DNA of 64,000 bases. It comes from Hylemonella gracilis str. Niagara R. Lineage in GTDB: Bacteria > Pseudomonadota > Gammaproteobacteria > Burkholderiales > Burkholderiaceae_C. The notes beneath the pieces are model-generated. The model made no database searches. It was given only the letters and a program-made list of their open reading frames with translations, and was not told the origin of the DNA. The stretch is from assembly GCF_000600295.1 (NCBI RefSeq), contig NZ_JEMG01000001.1:28313-92312 (forward strand), in the 5' to 3' direction. Every line of letters begins with the position of its first letter. Position 1 is the first letter of the stretch. Shown here piece by piece: positions 37,837 through 46,784 of this stretch. The position numbers were made by a program, and so were the translations under genes.

Positions 37837-38742
37837 ATGGACATGCGCCAGCTCCAGTATTTCGTGCGCGTCGTTGAATCCGGCAGTTTCAGCGCCGCCG
37901 CCGCCGCGCTGCACATGACGCAACCCTCGCTCAGTCGGCAGGTCGCCCTGCTCGAGGCCGATGTGCGGCAACGGCTGCTCATCCGCACCGGCCGCGGCGT
38001 CACGCCGACAGAGGCCGGGCAAGCCCTGCTGGCGCATGCCCGACAGATCCTGGAGATCGCGACCCGGGCCCGCGAGGAACTGCGCGAACTCAACGCCAGT
38101 CCCTCCGGGCGCGTGGTGATCGGCCTGCCACCCCGCGTGGCCTTGCAACTGAGCGCCGAATTGGTGGCCCGTTTCCGCGAGCGGCTGCCGCGCGCCGTGC
38201 TCTCGATCTCAGAGGGCCTGAGCTTGCATTTGCGGGAATGGCTGGTGGCCGGCCGGCTGGACCTCGCCCTGCTCTTCGATCCGGCACCCTCGCCCCAACT
38301 CAGCTACCACACGCTGTTGCAGGAGCCCTTGCTGCTGGTGGCGCCTCAGGGCACCACGCTGCCGGCGCGGGTCGCCCTGTCCGCACTGCCGGGCTATCCC
38401 GTGGTGCTGCCCAGCGCGCCCAACTCTATCCGTAACTTGGTCGAGAACTTGCTGCTCCCGCGCGGCATCACGCTGCAGGTGCTGGCCGAGGTGGGCGCCG
38501 TCCAGACAGTGCTGGCCCTGGTCGAGCGCGGCGTGGGCTGCACCCTGCTGCCCGAAAGCGCCCTGCAGCTGGGCTCGGGCGTGCGCCTGCCCCACGCCCC
38601 CATCGGCCCGCCCGGCGTGCGCAACAGGCTGGTACTGGCCTCGCCACTGGCGGGGCCCAACACCCGCCTGCTCAAGGAAACGCACGCCCTGTTGCTGGAA
38701 CTCGACCACCGGGCCATGCTGATGGGCCCGTCCTGCAGATGA
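37837..38742 (+). CDS. LysR-family regulator
   Basis: A 301-residue LysR protein (MDMRQLQYFVRVVESGSFSA, AAALHMTQPSLSRQVALLEA, then the effector domain with GRVVIGLPPRVALQL). Divergent from the amidohydrolase operon at 33796-37725 and therefore its likely activator. Confidence 0.92.
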   Translation: MDMRQLQYFVRVVESGSFSAAAAALHMTQPSLSRQVALLEADVRQRLLIRTGRGVTPTEAGQALLAHARQILEIATRAREELRELNASPSGRVVIGLPPRVALQLSAELVARFRERLPRAVLSISEGLSLHLREWLVAGRLDLALLFDPAPSPQLSYHTLLQEPLLLVAPQGTTLPARVALSALPGYPVVLPSAPNSIRNLVENLLLPRGITLQVLAEVGAVQTVLALVERGVGCTLLPESALQLGSGVRLPHAPIGPPGVRNRLVLASPLAGPNTRLLKETHALLLELDHRAMLMGPSCR

Positions 38743-38829
38743 ACGCCTGGCGTCGGGCCTGTCGGACAGGCACGGCAACGGCGTCCCAAGCGGAACGCCA
38801 CAGGTGGGATGCCGGCGCGCGGCCGCCCC

Positions 38830-40086
38830 TCAGAACACCAGAAACGCAGCCGCCGCCACAGCCGTCGGCAGGAGCGCACCCAGCAGCAAGCCCCCGATGC
38901 TGATGGTTTCGTGCGTGAAGCCTTTCTTGAGCAAGGCCACACCCGCCGGGTTCGGGGCATTCGCGATCACCGTCAGGCCACCGCCGGCCACCGCACCCGC
39001 CACCAGCATGTACTTGGCCTCGTCCGAGATGCCCATGATCAAGGAGCCCAGGTAGGTCAGTGCCGCGTTGTCGGTGATGGCCGTGAGCGCCAAGGCGCCG
39101 AAGTACAGCTCCAGTGGCGCAAGGCTGCTGACCAGAGGCTGCAGCCACCAGGCCTGCATGCCGCCGAGCACGACCAGCCCGGCCAGGAAAAACCCGACCA
39201 GCAAAGCCTCGCGCAGCACCAGCGGGCTCTGATGGCGTCCATAGGACTGCACGATGCCCAGGAACATCAGGAACAGGGACAGGAACACCACCGGGTGATG
39301 CGCGAAGACCACGATGCCGGCCAGCAAGGCGATATGGACCAGCACGAGGGGCCAGGGCACACGCCGCTCCTGACTCGATTCGGCCATGTCGATCGCGGTC
39401 AGGTGCGGACGCAGCAACCAGGTCGCCACCGTGGCATTGACGAGCACGGCCAGCGCCGCCTTCCAGCCAAACGTGGTCAGCATGAAGGCGCTGTCCCAGC
39501 CCCAGGCCTGCGCGACCATGAGCACGGGAGGCGCCGCGTAGGAGGTCAAGGTCCCGCCGATGGAGATGTTCACGAACAGGACACCGAGCGCGAAGTACTT
39601 GGGCAGCGCGGGCACGGCCAAGCGGAACACCTGGGGTGCCAGCATCAGCGCGGCGATGGTCATCGCGGCGGGTTCCGTGACCAGGGAACCCAGCAAGGGC
39701 ACGGCGGCCAGCCCCAGCCAGACCGAGGCCACGTGGGCCGGCATGGGCGCGCGCAGCGCGAGCGCGCGGATGATGAAGGCCACCGTCTGCATGATGGGCC
39801 GGGAGGCTGCGACCACCATGACGGCGACGACGAACAGGGGCTCCGTGTAATTGCGCCCATTGACGTAGTTCAGTGCCGTGGCGCCATCGGCCACCAGCGC
39901 CATGGTTGTCACCAGGACAATGGCCCAGAAACCGAAAACCACCTCGACCTCACCCAGCAGGTGGAAGATGCCGGCATGTTTGGGAAAGCGGTGGGAGAGA
40001 CGTTCGAACTGCTTGGCCAGCAGGGTGTGCAACAGGGCCAGGGCGAAGATGAAGGCGGCGATGGCCTCGATGGACGTGGGGGTCAT
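38830..40086 (-). CDS. putative Na+/H+ antiporter
   Basis: A 418-residue inner-membrane protein with about 11 hydrophobic segments. Conserved stretches include PKHAGIFHLLGEVEVVFGFW, LGSLVTEPAAMTIAALML, TDNAALTYLGSLIMG and GGGLTVIANAPNPAGVALL, matching the putative Na+/H+ antiporter family (PF07399-type). Probably exchanges Na+ for H+ across the inner membrane. Single gene, last of the core-like region before the accessory half. Confidence 0.82.
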   Translation of the reverse strand: MTPTSIEAIAAFIFALALLHTLLAKQFERLSHRFPKHAGIFHLLGEVEVVFGFWAIVLVTTMALVADGATALNYVNGRNYTEPLFVVAVMVVAASRPIMQTVAFIIRALALRAPMPAHVASVWLGLAAVPLLGSLVTEPAAMTIAALMLAPQVFRLAVPALPKYFALGVLFVNISIGGTLTSYAAPPVLMVAQAWGWDSAFMLTTFGWKAALAVLVNATVATWLLRPHLTAIDMAESSQERRVPWPLVLVHIALLAGIVVFAHHPVVFLSLFLMFLGIVQSYGRHQSPLVLREALLVGFFLAGLVVLGGMQAWWLQPLVSSLAPLELYFGALALTAITDNAALTYLGSLIMGISDEAKYMLVAGAVAGGGLTVIANAPNPAGVALLKKGFTHETISIGGLLLGALLPTAVAAAAFLVF

Positions 40087-40759
40087 GGGCAGGGGAACAG
40101 ATCGTGAACAAGCCGCGCGGCGGCCCGACCTGCGCTGTACCTGCCATGCCCTGTTGGCATGACACCCGGGGGCATTTTAGCTTGTGTGCTGATCCCGATG
40201 GCTGGATCAGCCGTGTTGAATCCAGCAATTTAAGCTTGCCCAGTCCGGCAATTCACGCGCGTTTTAGAGCAAATCCGGCCTCTTTGCACCCGAACCTCTC
40301 ACCCGAATCCGGCAATTAATGCAGTTCGCATCGGAAATCCGGCAATAAATGACATCTGCATTCCTCATGCTGTGTGTGTCGATATTCAACAGCGCTCGAT
40401 GCAAATCAGATATCGGGAATTTTTTAGTCGGGATTGATCGCCCCTTCTTTGCGCAACAACCGTCAATCTAGTAATCTGCCTTCATCCTACGGAGCCACTA
40501 GATGTTCGTCACCGCATCACGATCACCTCGCCAGCTGCTTGCTGGCGTGATGCCTTCGCGTGCGTTGACGTCCTCCATCAAGCGCTCCGTCTTGGCCATG
40601 TCCATGCGCTTCTCCTACGACTCACGGGTTTGCCTTGCGGTCAACAGCAAACGGTTCACACACCCTGTGCGAACCCGAACCTGCAAAGCCGCCACACCAG
40701 CGAATTCCGTCCAGGAGTTCAGGCAAACGCGAAACACCTCTGACCACGCGTAGACGCCC
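40087..40759. other. intergenic region with degenerate repeats, accessory boundary
   Basis: About 670 bases with no convincing gene. It holds five TCCGGCAATT-like repeats (40221-40351, listed separately). An 83-codon frame at 40502-40753, preceded by GGAG, encodes a Ser/Arg-rich sequence with no recognisable fold; I treat it as unlikely to be a gene. Confidence 0.55.
40221..40351. repeat. five degenerate TCCGGCAATT repeats
   Basis: Direct repeats begin at 40221 (TCCAGCAATTTAAG), 40244 (TCCGGCAATTCACG), 40274 (TCCGGCC, partial), 40308 (TCCGGCAATTAATG) and 40338 (TCCGGCAATAAATG), with spacings of 23, 30, 34 and 30 bases. The pattern resembles multiple transposase-binding repeats at ends of IS21- or Tn7-like elements. 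No matching transposase gene is beside it. Confidence 0.6.
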
Positions 40760-40789
40760 GGGCTCCTGACTCACCAGTCAAAGGAGCCC
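40760..40789 (+). promoter_or_regulatory. hairpin covering the ribosome binding site
   Basis: An 8-bp stem (GGGCTCCT with AGGAGCCC), a 2-base bulge, 4 more pairs (GACT/AGTC) and a CACC loop. The right arm contains the AGGAG ribosome site (40782-40786) of the gene starting at GTG 40793, so the structure would block initiation unless opened. Confidence 0.6.
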
Positions 40790-40792
40790 ATC

Positions 40793-41335
40793 GTGAACTC
40801 ACAACCCGTTTCCCTGAAAGAACTTCAGGCGCTTTATCCCTACCAGTTCAGCAAACCAGCTGATATGGACGTTGCCAAGGGCTGGATGCCCATCTTTGCC
40901 AAGCTCTGCGCCGACGTGGACCAAACGCTGGGACAGGACAAGCTGGGCTTTCACTGGAGTCAGATCAAGGAGAAGTTCGGATCGGCGCGGTTCTACTACC
41001 GCTTCGGGCGCCGCAAATCCGGTACTCGATTGGATATCTGGACGCCCCAGGGTGTCTTGAGCCAGGAGATCTCGCCCAAACGCAAGGTCAGAACTGAAAA
41101 GGATCGCAGCTTCCAGGACATCAGCAGGGCCATCCTGCAGCTGACCGATGCTGCCCAAGTTGCGACCAAGAACGTTTGCCTGGCCTGCGGCGCGCCGGGT
41201 AGTCCAGACGTCGGTGAAGGCTACGTCCTGATGCTATGCCCCGAGCACCAGGCGCGGCGCCGCCAATTGGACAGCCAGGAAGGGCTGATTGACTGGGAAA
41301 CGCTTGAAGACGAGAACAACCAAGGGAGCGCGTGA
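40793..41335 (+). CDS. unknown protein with C-terminal Zn-binding motif
   Basis: A 180-residue protein starting at GTG 40793 after AGGAG. The N-terminal 120 residues are not recognised. The C-terminal part has CLACGAPG...LCPEHQARR (CxxC and CxxH, about residues 138-160), a likely zinc ribbon. Its stop lies 2 bases before the metallophosphoesterase start, so the two form a translationally coupled pair. Confidence 0.65.
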   Translation: MNSQPVSLKELQALYPYQFSKPADMDVAKGWMPIFAKLCADVDQTLGQDKLGFHWSQIKEKFGSARFYYRFGRRKSGTRLDIWTPQGVLSQEISPKRKVRTEKDRSFQDISRAILQLTDAAQVATKNVCLACGAPGSPDVGEGYVLMLCPEHQARRRQLDSQEGLIDWETLEDENNQGSA

Positions 41336-41337
41336 CC

Positions 41338-42150
41338 ATGACCAAGCTCCTGATCTTGAGTGATCTGCACAACGACATTCAGCCCATGCGTTCGGAGGTG
41401 AATGGCCGCCGGATTGATGCCGACGCCGACGTCGTGGTTCTCGCCGGCGACATCCATGAAGGGGTGCAGGCGCCGATCTGGGCGCGCCAGGCGTTCCCAG
41501 ACAAGGAGATCGTCCTCGTGGCTGGCAACCACGAGTTCTACGGCCGCTACTGGAACAAGAACCTGCGCAAGCTGCGTCAGAAGTCAGCCGAGCTGGAAAT
41601 CCATTTCCTGGAGGATGACGCCGTGCAACTGTTCGGGATCCGGTTCCTGGGGTGCACCTTGTGGACCGATTTCGCTCTGTACGGCTCGGACCAGTCGCGG
41701 GACTACATGGCTAAAGCACAAGACCGTATGAACGACTACCAGCGGATCAAGTTGGACCGTTTACCGGGTGAAAACCGGGAGTGGAAAGAACTGCGTCGCA
41801 CCCAGCTGATTCCGCTGCTCGCTCGGCGTCGCCACGAGGCGAGTGTGCAATGGCTGGATCGAGAGCTCACAGCAGGTAGACCGGAGAAGACGGTGGTCGT
41901 GACACACCACGCGCCTCATGAGCAATCGGTACCCACAGAGTACAAGGGACACCCGCTAAGCCCTGCCTACGCGTCAGATTTGTCGCACCTGCTCGGGCGC
42001 TCCAAGCTCTGGATCCATGGGCACATCCACTTCAACGCGGATTACTTGGTCGGTGCGACCCGGGTGATCTGCAATCCCCGTGGATATTCCTATGCCAAGA
42101 GCGGGGACATGAACAAGTGGTTCAGACCAGATCTGATCGTCGAGGTATGA
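41338..42150 (+). CDS. calcineurin-like metallophosphoesterase
   Basis: A 270-residue enzyme from ATG 41338 (an in-frame GTG at 41332 is also possible). It has the five metal motifs: LLILSDLHND, VVLAGDIHEG, VLVAGNHEFYG, VTHHAPHE, WIHGHIHF. Complete two-metal phosphoesterase of unknown substrate. Coupled to the Zn-binding protein upstream; no other partner. Confidence 0.88.
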   Translation: MTKLLILSDLHNDIQPMRSEVNGRRIDADADVVVLAGDIHEGVQAPIWARQAFPDKEIVLVAGNHEFYGRYWNKNLRKLRQKSAELEIHFLEDDAVQLFGIRFLGCTLWTDFALYGSDQSRDYMAKAQDRMNDYQRIKLDRLPGENREWKELRRTQLIPLLARRRHEASVQWLDRELTAGRPEKTVVVTHHAPHEQSVPTEYKGHPLSPAYASDLSHLLGRSKLWIHGHIHFNADYLVGATRVICNPRGYSYAKSGDMNKWFRPDLIVEV

Positions 42151-42951
42151 AATGGAATTAGAGAGCAGCGGGTCAAAAAACACGGCGATTCGGTCCAACA
42201 AGATCACTCCACTAAGCGAGAATCGGGCAATCGATTTATCGCGCAGCCCAGCGCTTACTTGAGAGGCATTGCTGCCAACTTTGCGGTATAGCCCTCGACA
42301 CTCCGAGTGTCCCGGGGAAACAGGTGCGGTCGTTGTTTCTGGTCGCCTGCGGCCATTCAGCGGACGCGCCCTCAAGCCTTGGCCACGGGCGCGCGGCGTA
42401 GCACGGCTTGGCGCTGTTGTAAAAGGGCTTTCACGTCATCCGTCGGCACGCTGTCTCGGTCGTGCATGACTGCTTCCTTGACCGCATCGCCAACTGCGCG
42501 CGTGATCTCGGCGTGGCTCAGGCCCACAGCTTCGCTGGCCAACGCAAAGATGGTTTTGGCGGACTTGAGGTAGCCTCCAAGCCGCATGCGCAACAGCGCG
42601 CGCATCTCGTCGGCGGCCGGCACGTGGTACTCGACCAAGTCGTCAAAACGGCGGAACAGCGCCTCATCCAGGATGTCGACATGGTTGGTGGCGGCAACGA
42701 TGACGCTGCTAGACTCATCCTGCTCGATCATCATCAGGAAGCTGTTGAGGATGCGCCGGATCTCGCCGACGTCGTTGGCCATACCGCGCTGGCTGCCGAT
42801 GGCGTCGAACTCATCGAAGAAATACACGCCTCGCGTAGATGCGGCCGCGTCAAACACCTGCCGCAACTTGGCGGCCGACTCCCCCGACGTCCCCCCGGAA
42901 TTGAGTAGCGGTTGAGCTTGGAGTCCAATCCCAAACGACAGGAGATTGGAC

Positions 42952-43215
42952 ATGAAGAAGAGGTTTACGGAAGAGCAGATCATTGGCTTCCTGCGGGAAG
43001 CGGAATCGGGTCTGGCAGTGGCCGAGCTGTGCCGACGGCACGGCTTCTCGGAGGCCAGCTACTACCTGTGGCGTAGCAAGTTCGGTGGCATGAGCGTCTC
43101 GGACGCCAAGCGGCTGAAAGAGCTGGAAAGCGAGAACACGCGGCTCAAGCGCCTGTTGGCCGAAGCGATGCTTGAAAACGAGGTGACGAAAGAAGCCTTG
43201 AGAAAAAAGTGGTGA
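42952..43215 (+). CDS. IS3-family transposase OrfA
   Basis: An 87-residue helix-turn-helix protein ([39 protein letters not shown]) with a C-terminal leucine-zipper-like coil ([18 protein letters not shown]). GGAG lies upstream. The last codons contain A AAA AAG at 43203-43209, in the right phase for a -1 frameshift into orfB to make the OrfAB transposase. Confidence 0.92.
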   Translation: MKKRFTEEQIIGFLREAESGLAVAELCRRHGFSEASYYLWRSKFGGMSVSDAKRLKELESENTRLKRLLAEAMLENEVTKEALRKKW

Positions 43216-44042
43216 GCGCACCAGCAAGGCGGGATCTGGTGCGCCACATGACAGGCCAAGGGCTGAGCGAGCGGCACGCACTGCTTGTCATGGGCATGAG
43301 CCCAAGCGCCTACCGCTACGAGCCTGCGGCGGACCGCAACTGCGGGCTCAAGGACAAGATCATTGCCCTGGCGCAACGCCACCGGCGCTACGGTGCCGGC
43401 ATGATCTACCTGAAGCTGCGGCAGGCGGGTGAGCTCGTCAACCACAAGCGGGTGGAGCGGCTGTATGCGCAGGCGGGGCTGCAGGTGAAGAAGCGCCGAC
43501 GCAAGAAGATCGCCTTGGCGGACCGCCATCCCCTGCATCGACCGACGGTAGCCAATCAGGTGTGGTCCATGGACTTCGTGTTCGACCGCACAGCCGAGGG
43601 GCGCAGCATCAAGAACCTGACGATCGTGGATGACGCCACTCACGAGGCCGTAGCCATCGTGTCAGAGCGGGCGATGGGAGGCAACCAGTTGGTGCAGATT
43701 CTGGAGCAGTTGGCGAACACCAGAGGCCTACCCCAGGCGATCAGGACAGACAACGGCAAGGAGTTCTGCGGTCGAGCCATGCTGAGCTGGGCGCATGCAC
43801 GCGGGGTTGAGCTGTTCCTGATCGAACCTGGCAAGCCGAACCAGAACGCCTACATCGAGTCCTTCAACGGGCGCTTCAGGGACGAGTGCCTGAATGAGCA
43901 CTGGTTCACCAGCCTGACGCATGCCCGTGTGGTCGTTGAGAACTGGCGCAGGGAATACAACGAGGAGCGACCCAAGCGATCCCTGGGCGGACTGACACCT
44001 TCTGCCTACGCCAAAACGCTGATGCAAAAGCAGTTAAATTAA
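43209..44042 (+). CDS. IS3-family transposase OrfB (DDE catalytic part)
   Basis: 277 residues with the rve fold. The catalytic triad is D122 (WSMDFVFD), D181 (RTDNGKEF) and E217 (AYIESFNG), spaced D-35-E as in IS3 transposases. It is entered by -1 frameshifting from orfA; the nominal start is GTG 43209. It looks intact, so the element may still be mobile. Confidence 0.93.
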   Translation: MVSAPARRDLVRHMTGQGLSERHALLVMGMSPSAYRYEPAADRNCGLKDKIIALAQRHRRYGAGMIYLKLRQAGELVNHKRVERLYAQAGLQVKKRRRKKIALADRHPLHRPTVANQVWSMDFVFDRTAEGRSIKNLTIVDDATHEAVAIVSERAMGGNQLVQILEQLANTRGLPQAIRTDNGKEFCGRAMLSWAHARGVELFLIEPGKPNQNAYIESFNGRFRDECLNEHWFTSLTHARVVVENWRREYNEERPKRSLGGLTPSAYAKTLMQKQLN

Positions 44043-44446
44043 CCCGGACTCCAAAGCCGAGTGCTACTGAAATCGGGGGGACGTCGCCCCCATGAACTTG
44101 GTGATCAAGGCGTCCAGGCGAACGACAAACAGCGGGATCCCCAGCTCGCCCGCCAGTGCCGCCGCAGTCATCGCCTTTCCTGTTTCCGAGGGACCGACGA
44201 GCAGAAGCTTGCGTCTCGGGTGTAGGCCGTGACTGCGCAACTTGCTCAGATGCCGCTGCTCCTTCAAGACACGTTGCAGCCCCGCGAGCACCGGCTGTGC
44301 AAGCACCATGTCCGACAGTCGACTCGACGGGTAGGATGCGCTGAGCAGCGAGGCCAGTTCGCCTTTGGGGCGGGCCAGCGGGATGGCGCCTTCAACGGTA
44401 CCTGCGTGCCGTCGCGACTTGGCGGCGTCGGGGCAGATTGACTGTC

Positions 44447-45496
44447 TCACGGGGCCAAGGTTTGCAGAAAGTTTCTTGCTACGGTGATGCGCCTCTGTTC
44501 CAAATCAACCAATTTTTCGTACAAATTAACCATTATTTGAAAATAAAGAAGAGGGGTTTCCTTTAGGCGGAACTGATATGCAAAGAGCATTTCTTTCCGC
44601 GATCGAAGTAGATTCGAGGCCGATTCAAATTCTCGGCGCGCAAGCTCATTTTTAGCTTCTATGGACTCATTGAGTGCTAAGAATTGGTCGGTGTTATACC
44701 GCCAAGGATTCTTGGCTAAATCAGTTTTCCAGAGCTCTAGGTAACCAGAATCTCGGAATATTTTGGAAATTGCATCATCGTGGATTGGCTGTTTTTCGAT
44801 GTAAGCATCGATATCGTTCAATGTTTGAATGTCTAGGCCCGTCAGTTTTCGTGCCTGTTCCAGAATGCGATTTGTCACCTGAGCCTGCTTCTCTAGCGGA
44901 CTCGGACTCTTGGCGAAAGAGACTTCGTTTCTTGTTGCTGATCGAATCGAGGCCTTGACTGTAAACAGTACCCGAGATCTCAGAAAATCATCTGGGTAGC
45001 AATAATCAGTGTTTGATACTAGATCAACACCAGCGTGTGAAAATGCTTGAGCAACAAGGCGTGAGCAAAACTGGCGGTCGACTTTTGCCTCCTTGTCGCT
45101 GGACCTGTACCATTTTGATTTAACAGCTTCAGGCACGGAGTATTGTTTTCCTATCTGAGAACGAGCGTATGAACAGGCGCTCTCCAAAACCGAAGCAGCT
45201 GTGCTGATTGGCTTAAGACGTAGGATCGTTGCATGATCATTGTTTGTAAAAAGTAGCCTTTGAGGGTTACCGGAATGAACCCCCGTTCTGTCCGAGTGTA
45301 TATAGCTGTCAGTGGCAACGAAGAGAATGGCATGGGAGTAGGTGCTACCTGTAGCTACCCGAATCTTCTTGCTGATGCCACCAACCTGCTTAGTGAGCAC
45401 AATGTCTCCTGGCCGAAGAATTTTGGTGTCAAGAAGGAAATATGATTGCATTTCGAAATGGCGTATCGATTTTTTTGCTAATTTCTTGAAATCCAT
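44447..45496 (-). CDS. permuted NlpC/P60-like (YiiX-type) cysteine hydrolase
   Basis: A 349-residue protein from ATG 45496 (a TTG 45 bases upstream is an alternative). Residues 28-155 show the circularly permuted papain-like pattern: ILRPGDIVLTKQ, then YSHAILFVATDSYIHS with His55, then VDRQFCSRLVAQAF with Cys144. The C-terminal 190 residues are helical and unrecognised. Markedly lower GC than the flanks. Its TGA overlaps the GTG of the broken ATPase, probably by chance of recombination. Divergent from the gene at 45529, with only 32 bases between the starts. Confidence 0.7.
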   Translation of the reverse strand: MDFKKLAKKSIRHFEMQSYFLLDTKILRPGDIVLTKQVGGISKKIRVATGSTYSHAILFVATDSYIHSDRTGVHSGNPQRLLFTNNDHATILRLKPISTAASVLESACSYARSQIGKQYSVPEAVKSKWYRSSDKEAKVDRQFCSRLVAQAFSHAGVDLVSNTDYCYPDDFLRSRVLFTVKASIRSATRNEVSFAKSPSPLEKQAQVTNRILEQARKLTGLDIQTLNDIDAYIEKQPIHDDAISKIFRDSGYLELWKTDLAKNPWRYNTDQFLALNESIEAKNELARREFESASNLLRSRKEMLFAYQFRLKETPLLYFQIMVNLYEKLVDLEQRRITVARNFLQTLAP

Positions 45497-45528
45497 AAAT
45501 TGAATATCATCAATGTCAGAATATTCTG

Positions 45529-46485
45529 ATGAGCCATTCAATGATTCCTCTGCCCGATGTGTTCCGATGCCTTTTCCAAACCTTCGATGGTTCAGCAGTC
45601 AAGGAGTTCCGGAAATTTCTGAGCTCTCAATCAGTAATAAAGAAATGGCTCATTACGGCTGATTTTTGTGTTCGCGACAACGAAAAGAGTAATAGCGCGT
45701 TCGCCTTCACGGTAGTTCCATATGACGCATACCTTGCAGAAATGCAGGAAGAGATTCGACAAGCTTTACCCAAGGATATTAAGAAGACGAAGGAAATTAG
45801 TCAGTGCGGACTGGATTTGCTTGTGAATCCTCGGAGATTCCATTTCGCATTCATCTTCGACCACCCACCGGATTTGTTTTCTGCTCCGAACAGAGACGCG
45901 CGACTAGAGGTTGCTCGAAATAGCCTCCAGCAAGCCATCGATCAGCTAGCTGAGATTGAGAGGCCTGCCGATCAGTTGAAGCGTCTTAAGAGACTCAAGC
46001 AGCAGTCTCTCGCTAAAGGATTCAATGTCAATCTACTATCTGATCTGACTCTGCTGGGGCTTCTATTTTCCTTTGTGACTCTTGTGCTGCAGCGTGAGCG
46101 GGAAAATGAGCTGATAGGTTGGTTTCCTGATCGAGACAATATGACGACATGGGAAGACGGTGTGGTTTGGGATATAGCGCTGGAATCGTTGGCCGGACTT
46201 GGTGAAAAATTTTCCATTGCTATGCCCTCCCGGCCTATCTGTGTTGGCGCTCCCCCAGAGGGAGATGTGGAGGCTCTTTGGTTCGATGATTTAGTTCGAT
46301 TGCCGGACTACATTGCCGGGCTTTTTGCTAGTTGGAATTTTGAGAAAAATCTGATTGATGTCAAACCGAAATACAAGCAGCTAGCGACAGGAGTCGCTGC
46401 TGTTGCAACCAATTTGGCGGTATTCAAACTTCGCTATGACGCGGCTTTCCAGGCTAGTCGCTTGGTTTTTAGTCCGGAGCAGTAG
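45529..46485 (+). CDS. unknown protein, low GC
   Basis: A 318-residue soluble protein. Residues of about 120-160 look coiled-coil (LQQAIDQLAEIERPADQLKR), then a hydrophobic stretch FNVNLLSDLTLLGLLFSFVTLVL that could be one membrane segment. I recognise no family. Base composition matches the divergent NlpC/P60-like gene, so the two were probably acquired together and may form a module. Confidence 0.6.
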   Translation: MSHSMIPLPDVFRCLFQTFDGSAVKEFRKFLSSQSVIKKWLITADFCVRDNEKSNSAFAFTVVPYDAYLAEMQEEIRQALPKDIKKTKEISQCGLDLLVNPRRFHFAFIFDHPPDLFSAPNRDARLEVARNSLQQAIDQLAEIERPADQLKRLKRLKQQSLAKGFNVNLLSDLTLLGLLFSFVTLVLQRERENELIGWFPDRDNMTTWEDGVVWDIALESLAGLGEKFSIAMPSRPICVGAPPEGDVEALWFDDLVRLPDYIAGLFASWNFEKNLIDVKPKYKQLATGVAAVATNLAVFKLRYDAAFQASRLVFSPEQ

Positions 46486-46521
46486 GCAGCGATTGATTTG
46501 TCAGACCGCAGATTGGAGACT

Positions 46522-46557
46522 TGCCACTGCCACTGCCACTGCCACTGCCACTGCCAC
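46522..46557. repeat. hexanucleotide tandem repeat, six copies
   Basis: TGCCAC repeated six times head to tail, 36 bases after the end of the unknown low-GC gene. No gene spans it convincingly. Confidence 0.93.
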
Positions 46558-46633
46558 TCCACGTCACCGTGTGGTTCGGTATGCAAGTTCGGAGTTCGGT
46601 TGCGCTATGTCGTTGTGAATCGCCCAGGATCTG

Positions 46634-46784
46634 CTAGACACATTCGAGCCGTTGGGAATGTTGCATCTCGAACTCTACCGGAGAGACGTTGCCGGATGTG
46701 GAATGGCGACGTTTCGGGTTGTAGAACATCTCGATGTAGTTGAACACGTCAGCCCGTGCATCCTGACGGGTTGGGTAGATCTAG
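46634..46784 (-). pseudogene. IS3-family transposase 3' remnant
   Basis: The minus strand reads IYPTRQDARADVFNYIEMFY, then NPKRRHSTSGNVSPVEFEMQ and a stop, the typical C-terminus of an IS3-group OrfB (FYNPKRRHSxxGxxSPxxFE). Only about 50 codons are left. It abuts another, oppositely oriented IS3 remnant. Confidence 0.8.

Larger units (their letters stand above)
42891..44080 (+). mobile_element. IS3-family insertion sequence, complete
   Basis: A 1190-bp element with imperfect terminal inverted repeats beginning CCCCCCGgAaTT.GAGTAGC at the left and its counterpart at the right (both ends also share TTGGAGTCC further in). It is flanked by 4-bp duplications ACGT (42887-42890 and 44081-44084). 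Its removal restores the ATPase frame, which confirms the boundaries. Carries orfA and orfB with an A6G slippery site. Confidence 0.9.
42372..44450 (-). pseudogene. IetA-like AAA ATPase, split by an IS element
   Basis: The coding parts are 44450-44085 and 42890-42372. Removing the 1190-bp IS and one 4-bp duplication restores one frame of exactly 295 codons. The protein has LSDMVLAQPVLAGLQRVL, HPRRKLLLVGPSETGKAM at the Walker A site, GVYFFDEFDAIGSQR, ILNSFLMMIEQDES and ATNHVDILDEALFRRFDD, the AAA ATPase type paired with a subtilase in the IetAS defence/incompatibility module. Walker A is degenerate: GPSETGKA where the family has GPPGTGKT. The usual N-terminal segment and the ietS partner are missing, so it was probably dead before the IS arrived. 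Confidence 0.72.

Noticed and set aside
40502-40753. 83-codon frame preceded by GGAG
   Set aside because: Composition is Ser/Arg-rich without any fold or family; more likely chance.
41974-42375. Start of an ietS subtilase after the ATPase (ATGA overlap, MRARPL)
   Set aside because: After six codons nothing resembles a subtilase, and the frame runs antisense through the phosphoesterase gene.
42372-42983. IstB-like ATPase of an IS21 element
   Set aside because: The ATPase belongs to the FtsH/IetA-like AAA group (FFDEFDAIG, ATNHVDILDEALFRRFDD), not to IstB/DnaC.
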